A DNA stretch of 64,000 nucleotides, taken from the NCBI RefSeq assembly GCF_001649575.2, contig NC_051450.1, forward strand, positions 2,382,985-2,446,984. Direction: 5' to 3'. Numbering within the stretch: the stretch's first letter is position 1; the number at the start of each line of letters is the position of its first letter. The position numbers were made by a program, and so were the translations under genes. Source of the DNA: Kryptolebias marmoratus (lineage: Eukaryota > Chordata > Actinopteri > Cyprinodontiformes > Rivulidae). Positions 1 through 11,184 of this stretch are shown here, piece after piece. Below the pieces are notes generated by a model. The model had not been told where the DNA came from. It was given only the letters and a program-made list of their open reading frames with translations, and did no database searches.

Positions 1-3000
1 ATCATCAAAATTAAACGAAATAAACATTTGAAATATATGAGTTTGTATGTAATGTATGAATATAATATACAAGTTTCACTTTTTAAATGGAATTACTGAA
101 ATCAATCTACTTTTTCATGATATTCTAATTTTATGACCAGCACCTGTATATGATCCCTCTATGAGAGATCACAAAGATAATCAAACGGCTCAAAACTCAT
201 GGAAGGATACTGCACTGACTTAAGCGTCAAGTACAGCACGCGCTCAGGTCCACTCAACGTGTACGCGACACTACAAAGATCAACTATAACTGAGTCTTAA
301 TGCTGCAAGTGGTGCGGCTTTGTAGTTTACCAAAGTCGTACTAAAATATTACGACTTCTTACATATAAAATGCATTCCGGATTATAAGGCGCACTGCCGT
401 TTTTTGAGAAAATTGAAGGCATTTAAGTGCGCCTTATAGTCCGGAAAATATTTTAGCCAGCTCTTTTTCCTTTAATGTATTATATGCTCTCTTCCAGAAA
501 ATTCATAAAATTCATAAAATCATACCAAAATTCTTAAGAACTGCCTGTAAAGTTGGACTTCTCAATCTGAAATTTGAGTCTGCACAATTCACTCTGACTC
601 ATTCTCTTTGGTGAATAAAGGGCAGGCTAATAAAATCAAGTCAACCGCTCACAAGAGCCATAAAGTGCCCCCCTTTTGTACCACAGCTAATTATTCTTCA
701 GGGCTGAACTAAAGATTAGTGCGGATATATATGAAGAGCCAAATCCTTTTAAATGGCTTTTTTATTGTTCCTTCCCTCATTTTAGATACGGTAGGTGCCA
801 GGCACGCTTGTGAAATGACTCCAAGCCATTGTTCCTGCGTTATCCTGATGACACCGAAGGCTTGTTAGTGCTGCCTTTGATAGAGATGCTGGGTAAAAAT
901 TTGAACATTTGTGTTATCAGAGAATTACAAAAGCTGGGAAGAGAGGAGAGCCACTCGATCCTCTGTCTGTCTCTTTGTGAAGGAAAGAAGAAAAAATTAT
1001 ACTGTGCAAGGATTTCAGGCTTATCTTGGACTACTGAGCCACAAAAACTTTGCAGACAAGGAAAATCTCAATATGGTAAGCGTTACAAAAAAAGTTGTGT
1101 TTCTGTCAGCAATAAACTATTTGCTCTTTTTTCCTGGTTTAGATTTGAATACACACCAGGATTATTGTTTTTTACTGAAGGAACAGTTTATTCAGTGCAG
1201 TCATTTATAAACTCACATGTACGCTTTCAGGAGCAGTAAGAAGAGCATCAGGAGTAATGGATGGCTTTTTCCTCAACTGCTCACCAGCTCTGATGCCCCC
1301 TTCAGGGCAGAAGGCTCCAAACCACTGAGGGTCAGGAGCCGGAGGTCTCTGCTTATTACAGTCAGTTGAGTCAGAGCTGAAGCAGTGTGTGAGCTGGCTT
1401 TTAAATCTTTAGGTCAATGAAGAGCAGTTTGTAAAAGGAAAAAAAAAAAAAAAAAAGAGTCAGGAAGTGTAGGCCGGCCCTTCAGGTCCTCTTATAAGAG
1501 TTACAAAATAGCAATATGAATGGGTGTTTTTGACCAGAGTTGGTAATATCCCCCCCCTTTTTTACTCTGATGAAACTTCCACAAATCAAGTGTTTTCAGC
1601 CTTCACTAATCCAGAAAGTTAGTTGAGTTTTAAACTTTAGGGACTTAAGTACAAATGAGTCAAATATACAAGGCTGCCCTTGAAATTTAAAAGTCATCAC
1701 AATTGTCTCCTAGAATATATTTATACCAATATGACATTTTTCTCTGTGGTTTCACAACTTCTTGTTTCAGATTTACATGTATTATGTCACTCGTGATCAG
1801 ACTTCTGTTTATAAGAACAGAGAAGTGCTTCTGTGTTCACAGCAAAAGAAAACAACAGTGAGGCCATCGGGTCCTAAAGGCTCCCAGAGAACCATATAAT
1901 TATTAAAGGCGTTAATGCATAATTTTTGAAGTACACATTTTTTTACTATTCGTCCATTATTCTTCAGTTTCTGTCACAGTTTTCCATTCACTACTCTTCC
2001 AGCAGCTTTAAAAAAACATACAGAAAATACATCAAAATGTGTGACTCAATTGTAAATGGTGTTATCTTTTTTTTTTTTTTACATCAAATAGTGTAGAAAG
2101 AATTGGCAGAAAACTGCAAAAAGAAATTACACATGCAACAAATTTTGATAAAACAATTAGAAAACTCAGACTTCTATGAAGCTCTGTAACATAAATATAC
2201 ATCACCATAGAAACATCATTCAAAGTTTCAGCAGGTCACAAAAAGTTGGACTTTATGTGACTGAACTAGTACTTTGATATCTTTAATGGTTTTTTGCACA
2301 TCTGCAGTTGAAGTTTTATCAACGTTTGAAAATTTACTGAATGTTTAACTTACAGTGAAGATGTCACAAACTTTTGAGCTGATGAAACTTTCTATATGTT
2401 TTGTAAACTCTTTTTATTTCAACAAACTTTATACTTCATGAACAGTTTATACATGTCTTCTTTCACACAGTGTCTGTCACTGATCCAGGACTTACAGTTT
2501 GCTTTTCTAGAGTGCAGAGTCCACACATCCAAACTCTCATTACCTTCTATTGTTTCTGAGCTCTGAATTTTCTCTTGAAAGCTGAAAGCAAAGGCTTTTT
2601 TTTAACTTGTCAGATATCCAACATAACTCACTGTAGACATAAAAATTGATGTGAGTAACAACCATAAGCTTCTGTCTCTTATGGGTCAGTAAATTGTTCA
2701 ATATGACTTACGGATTTTGCACAGTGACTGTTTGATTTTGGCTTATGTTCTGCTTTGCATTTCTGTCTGCCTGATGAAACCTGCTGTCAGGGAGTGAGAG
2801 ACTGAAGCATGTGGTTACCATGGTAACCCTAATGAGCCACAGACATCAGTTTTAACATTTCTTTTGAAACTTTACACTTCTAAGACAGTGTTTTTACATC
2901 AAAACAGAGTTAGATTATTACAAAAGTAAGTCCTAAATGAATATTGGGCTTTAGAGAAACAAAGTGAAGTAAACTGGAATCATTAAACACACTTTATAAT

Positions 3001-3100
3001 GTATTCAGAAACTGTCCTGTTTTAACATGATATTTCCTGTGGGACTACATGTTGGACTGAAGGGACCCTGAAACGCATCTTAATATTCTTTGTCTCCTGA
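1..3100. other. Upstream flank, no supported gene
   Basis: This stretch holds no reading frame with recognisable protein similarity. Short open frames near 0.83-1.24 kb have no domain, no codon signature and no splice context. It is AT-rich, with A and T homopolymers (around 1440-1456 and 2069-2081) and one hairpin repeat listed separately. It most likely represents intergenic or distal promoter DNA of the neuropilin gene. Confidence 0.6.
341..456. repeat. Hairpin (MITE-like) repeat
   Basis: An inverted repeat has arms at 377-394 and 427-444 that match at 17 of 18 positions around a 32-bp loop. The core arm reads ccggattataaggcgcac. Outer sequences (ctaaaatatt at the left, aatattttag at the right) extend the symmetry. 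I recognise this kind of short palindromic unit as a dispersed element in fish genomes, but cannot name the family. Confidence 0.65.
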
Positions 3101-3160
3101 TATCTCTGCTGTAGGGTAGTTAGAGATAGAATCTGAGCTTTACCTAATATCCTTAAAGCT

Positions 3161-3168
3161 TATAAAAG
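3161..3168 (+). promoter_or_regulatory. TATA-like box, candidate nrp1 promoter
   Basis: The motif tataaaag lies upstream of the first plausible leader exon. If used, transcription would begin near 3190 and the GT microsatellite would lie in the 5' leader. A TATA-less start nearer the GC-richer segment at 3500-4000 is equally possible. The sequence alone does not decide. Confidence 0.25.
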
Positions 3169-3199
3169 CCTTCCCGCTGCACTGCTCTTTATCATATAT

Positions 3200-3404
3200 A
3201 TCAAGCTGGAGCAGGTTGTCTGTGAGAGATGCAGAATGAGAGATAGATCTCATCCGGGGGTGCAGAGAAGCCCCTGCGTGTGTTTACTGGGAGTTTCCGA
3301 CGCGGCCAATAAAGGACTACAGGCTGAGAGCAGAGGAGGCAGCTGACTGCAAATCTGCATATCGATTGCAGAGACGCACGAAAACAAGAGCGCACAAGTC
3401 CGTT

Positions 3405-3469
<65 letters not shown>

Positions 3470-4042
3470 GTGCGGGGTGGGGGTGGGGGTGCGACTGGCA
3501 GGAACTCAAACCCTGCATTTTGCATCAGTGGGAGAAGCGGACAGTGGCAGCGCACGGAGAGAGTCGGACGGAAGGAGGGGAAACTTAAATGAAAACACTT
3601 TTATTCTGAATCGATTGTGTTCTGTCCGTCCCGGAAACATTCTGAGGACTGTTGGGCTTCTCCCTTCACCCTCACAGCGCAGGGGGAGTGTTTCAGCTGT
3701 AGGAGCCGGAGAGAGAGAGAGAGAGATCAGCGGGTAAGGAGACTTGTCTGTGCGCGAAGCGGAGAGCGTGTCTCCGGGCAGCTGGCTGTGCGTCTTTGCG
3801 CTCACCGGTCCGGACTCTCTGCGTTCAGAAACAAGGGGTGTGGTGGGGTGGGGAGGAGCAGGAGGGGGTGAGTTGACTTGCTTTTGTTGCGTTCAGGAGA
3901 AGATCTGGTGCCGCTTTTATTTTTTTTTTTAAAAAAAGGGGAATTTAAGGAAGCGAGTCTGCTCCGCGCATGTTGGAAGCGGAGAGGAGAGGACGGCTGG
4001 ATGTCTGCGGGTTTGCGAAGCCCAAAGAAGAACAAGACGCAG
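3200..4042 (+). other. Inferred non-coding leader exon of nrp1 (5' end uncertain)
   Basis: The donor-like sequence cgcag|gtgaatac puts the 3' end of this leader at 4042. A strong acceptor at 4934/4935 follows a long pyrimidine tract and lies just before the exon with the start codon. The segment is richer in G and C than its surroundings and contains a GA tract at 3709-3726. The left boundary is only a guess from the TATA-like box. No transcript evidence is available, so the spliced leader is an inference. Confidence 0.35.
3406..3466. repeat. (GT)n microsatellite near nrp1 promoter
   Basis: About 30 uninterrupted GT dinucleotides are followed by a G-rich segment. The tract lies about 240 bp downstream of the TATA-like box and probably varies in length between individuals. 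Open frames across it (poly Val-Cys or Thr-His) are artefacts of the repeat. Confidence 0.95.
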
Positions 4043-4934
4043 GTGAATACACATTTTTATTTGACTCGTGTGAAAGGTTACTCAGAGTTTAATTATTTTT
4101 GCCCAAAACTTCACAAATGTAGCTGATTTGACCTAAATATTCCTTTTAAAATCTAGTCTTATTGTTCGCCATCTGCTTTTCAGAAATCTATAAAGGCACT
4201 TTTTATCATTAGAGATTGTCAGCACTTCGTGAGCTGTAATCCAGTTAGGGCAACGATGAGTAAACCAGCCCAGGATTGTAAATATTTTAACTTACCTCCT
4301 CTAAATTCTTTAGTTCCAGTTTAATGGTGTCACTGCAGTGGGGTCAGAATTGAACTCTTTTCTCCTTGTGGTGCTTAAAGAACTTCCACAAATCCAGAAA
4401 AAAAATATATAAAACAGTTCTACTTTTACTTTTATGCTGTTGGAAAACTGAAAAGGTGGGGGGGGNNNNNNNNNNNNNGGGGGGGGGGGTATCTTTATCT
4501 GGGCTTTATAAGGAAACGAGCCAAGTCCTGGTTTGTTTTCACTTAATAACATGTTTTCCATCATGTGGCTGCAGCTCAGACCGGAGGTCTTGTTGAGTCA
4601 CTATCTTCCATCACTTGTCTGTGTTCCCTTTTTCATTTGTAAGATAGGAAAGTGGGAGGGAGGGGAAGAGTTTGTGACGGCGGAAAACAACTGAGAGAGA
4701 GAGAAAGAGAGAGAGGCATGTCACTTAACAGACTGCTGTTGCTCAGCGGCTCAGTGTGCGACTCTGCTTTCATTAAACGACTCAAGAGTTTTGGCAAGAA
4801 TCAAGTCGAAGTTCTCCCTCTGAGTCTTAGGAAGCAGAGCGGACACATCTCAGAGAAAAGTGCCTTCTTAAGTTCACTGCTCAGCTGTTAGTTTTTCTTT
4901 CTTTTCTTTATTTATTTTTGTTTGTTTGTTTCAG
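4043..4934 (+). other. Inferred leader intron with assembly gap
   Basis: It is bounded by gtgaat at the left and by ttgtttgtttcag at the right, preceded by an almost pure pyrimidine tract. Thirteen Ns at 4466-4478 sit inside a G homopolymer, so the true length there is unknown. A GA-rich run lies around 4690-4715. No coding potential is seen. Confidence 0.45.
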
Positions 4935-5269
4935 CCAAGGATTACATCCAGCCCGGACAGCAGCTCAAGGACTAACGCGACGCACGGTGGTGGAGTATCT
5001 TTCTTTGGGGAGGATATGGCACAGCCGGCGCCGGAGAGAGGCGAGCCGGAGAGAGGGCGCAGGAGCTGAGTGACAGGATGCCCGAGACCTGAGCCCTGAG
5101 CCCTGAGCCCTGAGCCCGCACTCTCATCCACTTTGGCAAAACACAGACTTCTGTTTTACTTTACTGAACTGGGAGGACAAATATTAACCAAGTAAAAAAA
5201 TTGGAGGAGTTTTATTTGGAACTTGATTTTTAACGCGTAATTTTACCTTTTTGGGGAGACAAAACAAGA
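4935..5269 (+). other. 5' untranslated leader of nrp1 with two short uORFs
   Basis: This is the leader directly before the nrp1 start codon. It contains two upstream ATGs: 5016-5069 (17 codons then TGA) and 5078-5092 (4 codons then TGA). No further ATG occurs before 5270. The first uORF could begin further upstream if the leader intron is spliced (see findings). A 7-bp tandem (cctgagc, four copies) lies at 5088-5117. Short uORFs usually lower main-ORF translation; that effect here is inferred. Confidence 0.55.
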
Positions 5270-5336
5270 ATGCATTGTGGATTAGTTTTTGTCCTCTTCA
5301 TGGGATTCCTCCTGGTGGTCGAGGCTTTCAAAAACG
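5270..5336 (+). CDS. nrp1: nrp1 coding exon 1: signal peptide
   Basis: The exon encodes residues 1-22 plus the first base of codon 23. The peptide is a classical secretory signal: a short start MHCG, a hydrophobic core LVFVLFMGFLLVV and a probable cleavage after Ala19 (VEA|F), matching the position before the mature AF..N start of vertebrate NRP1. The ATG at 5270 has A at -3, a favourable context, and is the third ATG in the leader. The donor is G|gtacgt at 5337 (phase 1). I chose this start because it gives a signal peptide of normal length directly joined to the CUB a1 exon. Confidence 0.93.
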
Positions 5337-6381
5337 GTACGTGTGACATCTGATATATCTGTAAATTAAGCTTTTATTTGCTCAGCCAATAAGCCACTAA
5401 TCCCAGTATGTTTTTGGAAAGATTAGCCTCTCTGATCTCCGTTGATCTTTGGGTAAACTCTGGCTTTACCTACTCGCTCTGGAAACGCCTAAAGCAAACC
5501 ACTCTTATATAATACTTGTTCTTTTTAATGATTGACTTCCCAACTACTTCTTAGTTCCCTATTTTGTAATATTCAACTTTTATTAAGGATAAGTATTAGG
5601 AAAAATAAAATAAAAAATCCCTCATTATGTTGCTTTTTGCTGACTCAACCTAAGGTTTTGTGAAACTTTCAGTTGTTTAAACGAGTTTATTTACTTTTCT
5701 TTAGGAACGGAAGTTTATGTAACTGATAAAAAAGAATACAGTTATAAATAAGCTGCTCGTCATCATTAATTGGGTGCCTTTATCTGTTTTAATTTATCCC
5801 GATTTATTTTTTCCAAAGCGCGGATTTTTAAAATAAATGTTTCAAGAATGTTATTTTTACTCTTTAAAGAGTAATAGTTTTTAATAACCAAACGCATTCT
5901 TTGGGTGAAGGTTTTACGCCACAAGCTGCTGACAAACTACTTTTCCTCCAGACTTTTCACTAAAAACAGCGCTTCGTTTTTTATGACGGAAAAGAAAATG
6001 CTGCTTTCTGGTGATTTTAATGACTAACCCCTTTCATAAAATCAAAATGAAGAAATGCGTTTGATCATAATAAATTATTTGCCTACATTTCTTTTTTATT
6101 ATTACGTTTCATGTTTAATTTGAGTGAGTTTCGTGCAGTTTGCGGCCAGCTTGGAAAGTGTTTTTTTCTAATTAAACTGTAATATTCCCAACAAAACAAG
6201 TTAAAACAACAGCCACACGTTACTTAACAACAGTTGTTTCCCAAGACTTGATCCAGACAACAAAAAGCTTTTAGATGACTTGTTTTTTTTCACCATTTAT
6301 GCTTTTTTAATTCAAACGTTACATCTGCCAGATATCATTTGTTTCCCCTTCAAAACCTGCCTTTTGCGCCTCCTCCTGCAG
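5337..6381 (+). other. nrp1 intron 1 (1.0 kb)
   Basis: AT-rich intron with donor gtacgt and acceptor cctcctgcag. No gene, RNA or recognisable repeat was seen inside it. Confidence 0.85.
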
Positions 6382-6556
6382 ATAAATGTGGAGGAAACAT
6401 CCGAATCTCCACCGCCAGCTACCTCACATCGCCCGGATACCCCCTGTCGTACCCCTCCTCTCAGAGGTGCTCCTGGGTGATCTCTGCTCCGGGGGCGCAC
6501 CAGCGGATCCTCATCAACTTCAACCCGCATTTTGACCTGGAGGACCGGGAGTGCAA
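6382..6556 (+). CDS. nrp1: nrp1 coding exon 2: CUB a1, first half
   Basis: It encodes residues 23-80 and two bases of codon 81. It starts DKCGG and carries the hallmark YLTSPGYPLSYP and NFNPHFDLEDRECK segments. CUB cysteines C25, C52 and C80 are present; C25-C52 is the expected disulfide, and C80 pairs with C102 in the next exon. The a1 domain contributes to semaphorin binding in neuropilins. The acceptor is tgcag at 6381 and the donor is aa|gtaggg at 6557 (phase 2). The split of the Lys81 codon between exons matches the next exon exactly. Confidence 0.95.
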
Positions 6557-8329
6557 GTAGGGTGTCTCTGCTTTCTGCTTCTGAATGAAAAGAAAAACAG
6601 CGAATGGAAGTCTTCAAACTCGATTGTTTGAATGATTGCAAATTAAAAGTCCGGATACAGAGTATAAAGTAGATCAGAGTCAGATAATTGGAAACAATCA
6701 GATGTGTTTTAAATTTAAACCTCTTTAGATTTCTGCTCATTCATGACTTTATAAAAGTATGTCCCATTTATGTGTGTTTGTGTGTGTGTGACAGAGAGAC
6801 TTTTTCCTCCTTTATCCTCCTCCACATTGCGCATGAAACTGCGCCATCTGGCGGCCGAAAGCGGACCTGAGCTGTGTGAAACAGATGAAGGAATGTCTGG
6901 GTCCCTCAAGGACAGACTTTCCAAAGAGCTTACCGGGGTATCAAACCAGGGCCCCAAGGTTTAGAGGGCCCCAAAAAAGTATTGCTGTTTTTATTGAGAG
7001 GATGTTTTGCAAAGCGTTTTTCTTTTCCAATGGGCTGCAAGACCACATCACTGGAAAGAGTTTAGATTTGTCAGAGTCTACGTTGATTAACAGCTGCTTA
7101 ATGGTTTCTGGTGGGACTTGGTAAAGTTTGCTTCAGATCTTTTTAGTTTTAAAGTCAATACAGTCCTTCTAGCTTCACTACATGACTAATTCTGAGCCAT
7201 AATGGTTTGTAAATATTCTTTTGCTTTGTAGAAGACTGATGCAGTGTCATTTTCAGTCATTATTCTGTATTTCACCTTTTTCTTGAGGTCCGTGCAGCAA
7301 AATGCCTTCATAGATGTAAATTATTTCAGAAAACCTATTACTTTTATAAATTCAGGTAGTGGAGCTGCACTATTTGTCTCAATTTTTAGATTTTTGAAAT
7401 CTTGCAACTTCCTTCGCTCTGTGTAATCTGGAGACATTAACATAAACTATTCATCCGGCTTTATTAAAAATTGTTCCAGTGTTGCCTCAGTACCTGCTCA
7501 TATACTGTATTTTGATATTTTTTTCTTTTTCATTGCCATGACAGTTTAAAAGTAAGCACTGCAAAGTATGAAATCAAACCTAAGAACAGGTTTTCCTGAA
7601 CTATGTCAACTGGTGACGTTAGAAAGAGTTTACAATGGTAGTTTTCCAGATATATTTAAATAAATTCTGATATGTGGATTCACTCTAAATGTGAACAAAA
7701 CAAATGACTAATTTTGCTGAAAACCATGTGAAGAAACGGAACACAGAAACGGTTCAGATCTACTTGTCTTTTGTGCAGCAATCGCAAATTTAAAAAAAAA
7801 AGAAAAAGAAAAAACTGATACAACAGTCCCTCATAATCTTACATGGTAGGTCTATAATTTTTCTGTGCTTTTCACTTTAGATATTATACTGAAGCTCAGA
7901 TTGGCTCTACTTTGTGTGACTAGTAACCTTCAAGTTAATGTAAACATATTCATGGTTGTAATTTGTATGGTTTAAAAAAAATATTGTCTATAGTGCCCCA
8001 AAAGTATGTCCAAAGGCCCACACTCTTTTTTTATCCTGCCCTGGGTCCCTGCTGTTTGGTTTTGGAAATGTCCTTTATTTTTATATATGGGTGATAAGTC
8101 ACAGAGATATAATATTGAATAAATGTGCATGTTTTTGCAGAAGGCTTTGCAAAAGACTTTGAGGGCCACAGATCTACTCTCAGGAAAACAACATCTTAAT
8201 AATCCGCAGAGGCGTCCTCAGCATCTTGTACCGCTGGGTCCAGGAAATATTACAATCTTCACACAAGAGTTTCAAATTGTTTAGGAATAAAATTTATATA
8301 AAATGTGCTGTACAAGTCATTTACCTGCA

Positions 8330-8470
8330 GGACCAAATATGGCCGCCACAGCCAGTCAACCTTAGCCAACAGTAAAATGGCTCTAACTCAGTGAACTTTA
8401 CAGATGTCGAGCTAAAATCTGCTGTGGTAATAAACTACAAATGCTAACACACATTAAGCAACTCTTGTCA
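8330..8470 (+). repeat. Partial copy of the composite 270-bp-unit repeat
   Basis: It contains the core phrases atggccgccacag, cttagccaacag, aaatggctctaactcagtg and ttacagatgtcgagctaaaa found again in the long copies at 11.2 and 26.9 kb. Only one subunit, lacking its 5' half, is present. It is a dispersed teleost-type repeat with no coding potential. Confidence 0.6.
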
Positions 8471-9297
8471 CTGAGTTTAAGCTTAATGATAACAACAGGC
8501 GCTCTGTGAAGAAAATTGATAAGAAGCTGTATTCAATCTTTTCTGTCAATCTGGTATCTCTCTCAGCTGTTTAAATGTTGTAGTGTCTCTTCTGTCAATT
8601 GCACTTCTCATCTCACATCAAACCGTACCACTAAGATGCTGCAATCAGAAAGTAATCAGTCTACAAACATGTCTAATCTGTTGATTTGATGATTAGGTTA
8701 GGTCCTACAAACACAGCTTAGTAATGAATATATTTCTTACAAGTTGAAGTGTCACCCACCAGCATTATTTAAATGCAACATAATAATGCTTTCAGCTCCA
8801 CCTTATCCACTTTTGCTCTTTGTTCAGCTTTGCACATCTTAAATTTCCAATATGTATTTGGGGTGTTTTTTAAAAAATATTATAAATTTTTGTGGTTTTG
8901 TATTGTTGAGCTATAGTTTTAAAAATGATTTCCTTTTGGATATTATATTCATCTACTTTAACATTAAAACGTCCAAGTTTGAAACAACGGTTGTTTCAAA
9001 CAGTGAAACTGCTTATAAAGTGCATTTATATTGAAAAAAGAAAACATTTAATTTAGCCATGCTCCCACGTGAAACTCATTACTTATAAATAAAGGCCTGG
9101 AATTCTTTAAAGTAAAATTGATCACCCTCCTCTTTTATACTAGAGTTTTAAACTTAAATCATCTTATGCTGAGAAGGGACAGAGTTGTTGCCTTTATAAT
9201 CAAGTTTTGTAAATCAGAAAATGTTGTTAATTCATCTTAACAACCACCGCACCAAATTTTGAACTAGGATGTCTTTAAACATTGGTCATTTGTAGCT

Positions 9298-9364
9298 GTA
9301 CATCCATTGATGATTTTCTGAACGTTTCATTAAAACCTGTCCTGTGATTCAGGAGATAGCTGCC
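9298..9364 (-). repeat. Fragment of the composite repeat, reverse orientation
   Basis: Read on the minus strand, it gives the subunit start seen elsewhere: ctcctgaatcacaggacag, ttttaatgaaacgttcag, then atcaatggatgtac. It abuts the truncated end of the Tc1-like element, so the two repeats are joined head to end. Confidence 0.55.
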
Positions 9365-10254
9365 CATGCCTGAAGCTCTAATGCACCCCTATACCATCAG
9401 AGAGGCAGGTTGTTGTAATGTGTGCTGATAACAGGCTGGAGGGTCCCTCTACTCTTTAGTATGGATAATGTGGTTTCCAAAATAAATTTCAATTTGTCTG
9501 ACCACAGAAGAGTTTTCCATTTTGCCTCAATCCTTTTTAGATGAGCTTTGGTCCAGAAAAGACAGCAGTGTTTCTGGATGGTGTTCATAAATAGCTGCTG
9601 CTTTGCCTGATAGAGCTTTAAGCAGCATTTGTGGATGGTACAGTGAACTGTGTTTACAGACACTGATTTGTGGAAGTGTTCCTGAGTCTGTAACAGAACC
9701 AGACTTGTGTTTAATGCAGTTCTGCCCGAGGACCCAAAGATCACTGGCATCTAATAATGACTTTCAGTCTTCTTCTTTGAGCTCAGAGGTTTCTCCAGAT
9801 TCCTGAAATCTATTGGTAATATTATGAACTGTAGATGATGGGATAATCAAAGTCATCTGTTGAGAAAACTTGTTCGACTATTTTTAGAGAAAAAGTTTTT
9901 GCAGACTGGTGAACCTCTGCCCATCTTTACTTCTGAGAGACTCAGCCTCTCTTATATGTTTTTTTTTAACCATCCTCTTACTGACCTGCTGCCAGTTAAC
10001 ATAATAAGTTGCAAAATACTCCTCCACCTGTGTCTTATTTGTACCACTTCTGTTTATACCCTTTTGTTGCCACTGTACCAACCTTTTTTAAGATGTGTTG
10101 TTGTCATCAAATTCAAGTTTTATCTAATTTTTTCTGAAAATAATTGTACAATTGTTTGGTTTAAACATATGTTTCATTGTGAATAAAATATAGGTTTATG
10201 AGATTTTATTTACATTTTACATAACATCCTAAATTGTGCAGAATTGGGGTTGTA
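9365..10254 (-). mobile_element. Tc1-like DNA transposon remnant with broken transposase
   Basis: Minus-strand translation in shifting frames gives fragments of a Tc1-family transposase: STVHNITNRFQESGE, LLDASDLWVLGQNC, then VNTVHCTIHKCCLKLYQAKQ, KAHLKRIEAKWKTLLWSD and ACYQ..LQQPASLMV.GCI.ASGMG. The Asp of the WSD motif, the first acidic catalytic residue of the family, is kept. The chain then ends near GMG, so the other two catalytic residues are missing. Stops and frameshifts break the rest, and the longest open piece is 9397-9750. The right end (gaattggggttgtaa around 10241-10255) resembles an element terminus common in fish DNA. It is non-functional. Confidence 0.75.
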
Positions 10255-11184
10255 ATTAAGCCAGCCCTAATTTATTAAAAAGCTTGAAGCAAATAGCGGT
10301 GCCTTCTTTTTTCTTTTTCGACAGAAACCCATTCAAAAGCTGGTCAAAAACCCTTTAACGACATCCTTCTCAGTGATAGTCAGTAACTGATCCTCGTTTG
10401 ACTTGTGAGCCACGAGCTGTTGCATCCAGCAAAAGGCAGAGCAGCCAGCCTGTTGTCAGATGGTCGTTTGAGCCGATGAAATCTGAGGTAGGCAGTAATG
10501 TGATGAGGCTGAGTCAGTGGAGCTGCCCCGAGGTGAGCTTTGCCTGGGCAGACCGCCTCGCTCTGATTGCCTGTCTTTTTGTGTCTCTGTGTGTGATTGT
10601 GTGTGGATTCTTTTTTGTGGCGGTGCCTCGGCCCTGTTCCGTCTCAGCTGTTTGTTTACGCTGCAGGGCTCAGGAGAGAACAGAACTTGGCTGGATCCTG
10701 TTACTGTATCCCCCCGCTCCACCCAGAATTGGGACCCTACGCTTCTTTTATGCTCCTTGAATGGTCCCCGTATACTCTTGCAGCCGCTTTTCTTTAAACC
10801 TTGGATTTAAATCCCGCTTTAACCTTTCTTTATTACCATCAGAGATTTATGGCTGACTGAACACTGCTGTCTTTTAGCAGCTGGATGCTCTTTGACACTT
10901 CTTTGGGTTCCAGTTTCAGCACCAGTGGGACCATAAATACATTCAATATCCTGAAGTATTTGTAGTGTGGAAGGCAAGGAAGGGACAGGAGGAGGGGGCC
11001 CTGGAACAATGCTTGTGTTAATCAAATTAGTCAGGAATGAACATCTTGAACACATGCTGTAAGAAGAATTTAGTTTCTGATGAGATCAGGAAGTGCATTT
11101 GTTTTCAGTTTGAAAAGAGGGCAGACTTTGAGTTCTCATGCCAAAGGTGAAAGGCACATTTTCCCTATATCTGCAGTTGTTGGC

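Noticed and set aside
829..1239. 136-codon open frame upstream of nrp1
   Set aside because: No recognisable domain, overlapping open frame in another phase, and AT-rich composition like the surrounding non-coding DNA.
3201..3592. Several open frames around the GT repeat
   Set aside because: They are produced by the stop-free GT microsatellite (poly Val-Cys or poly Thr-His) and have no other support.
5016..5018. Alternative nrp1 start at the ATG at 5016
   Set aside because: Its frame stops at 5067-5069 and is not in phase with the signal peptide; the ATG at 5270 gives a proper signal sequence joined to CUB a1.
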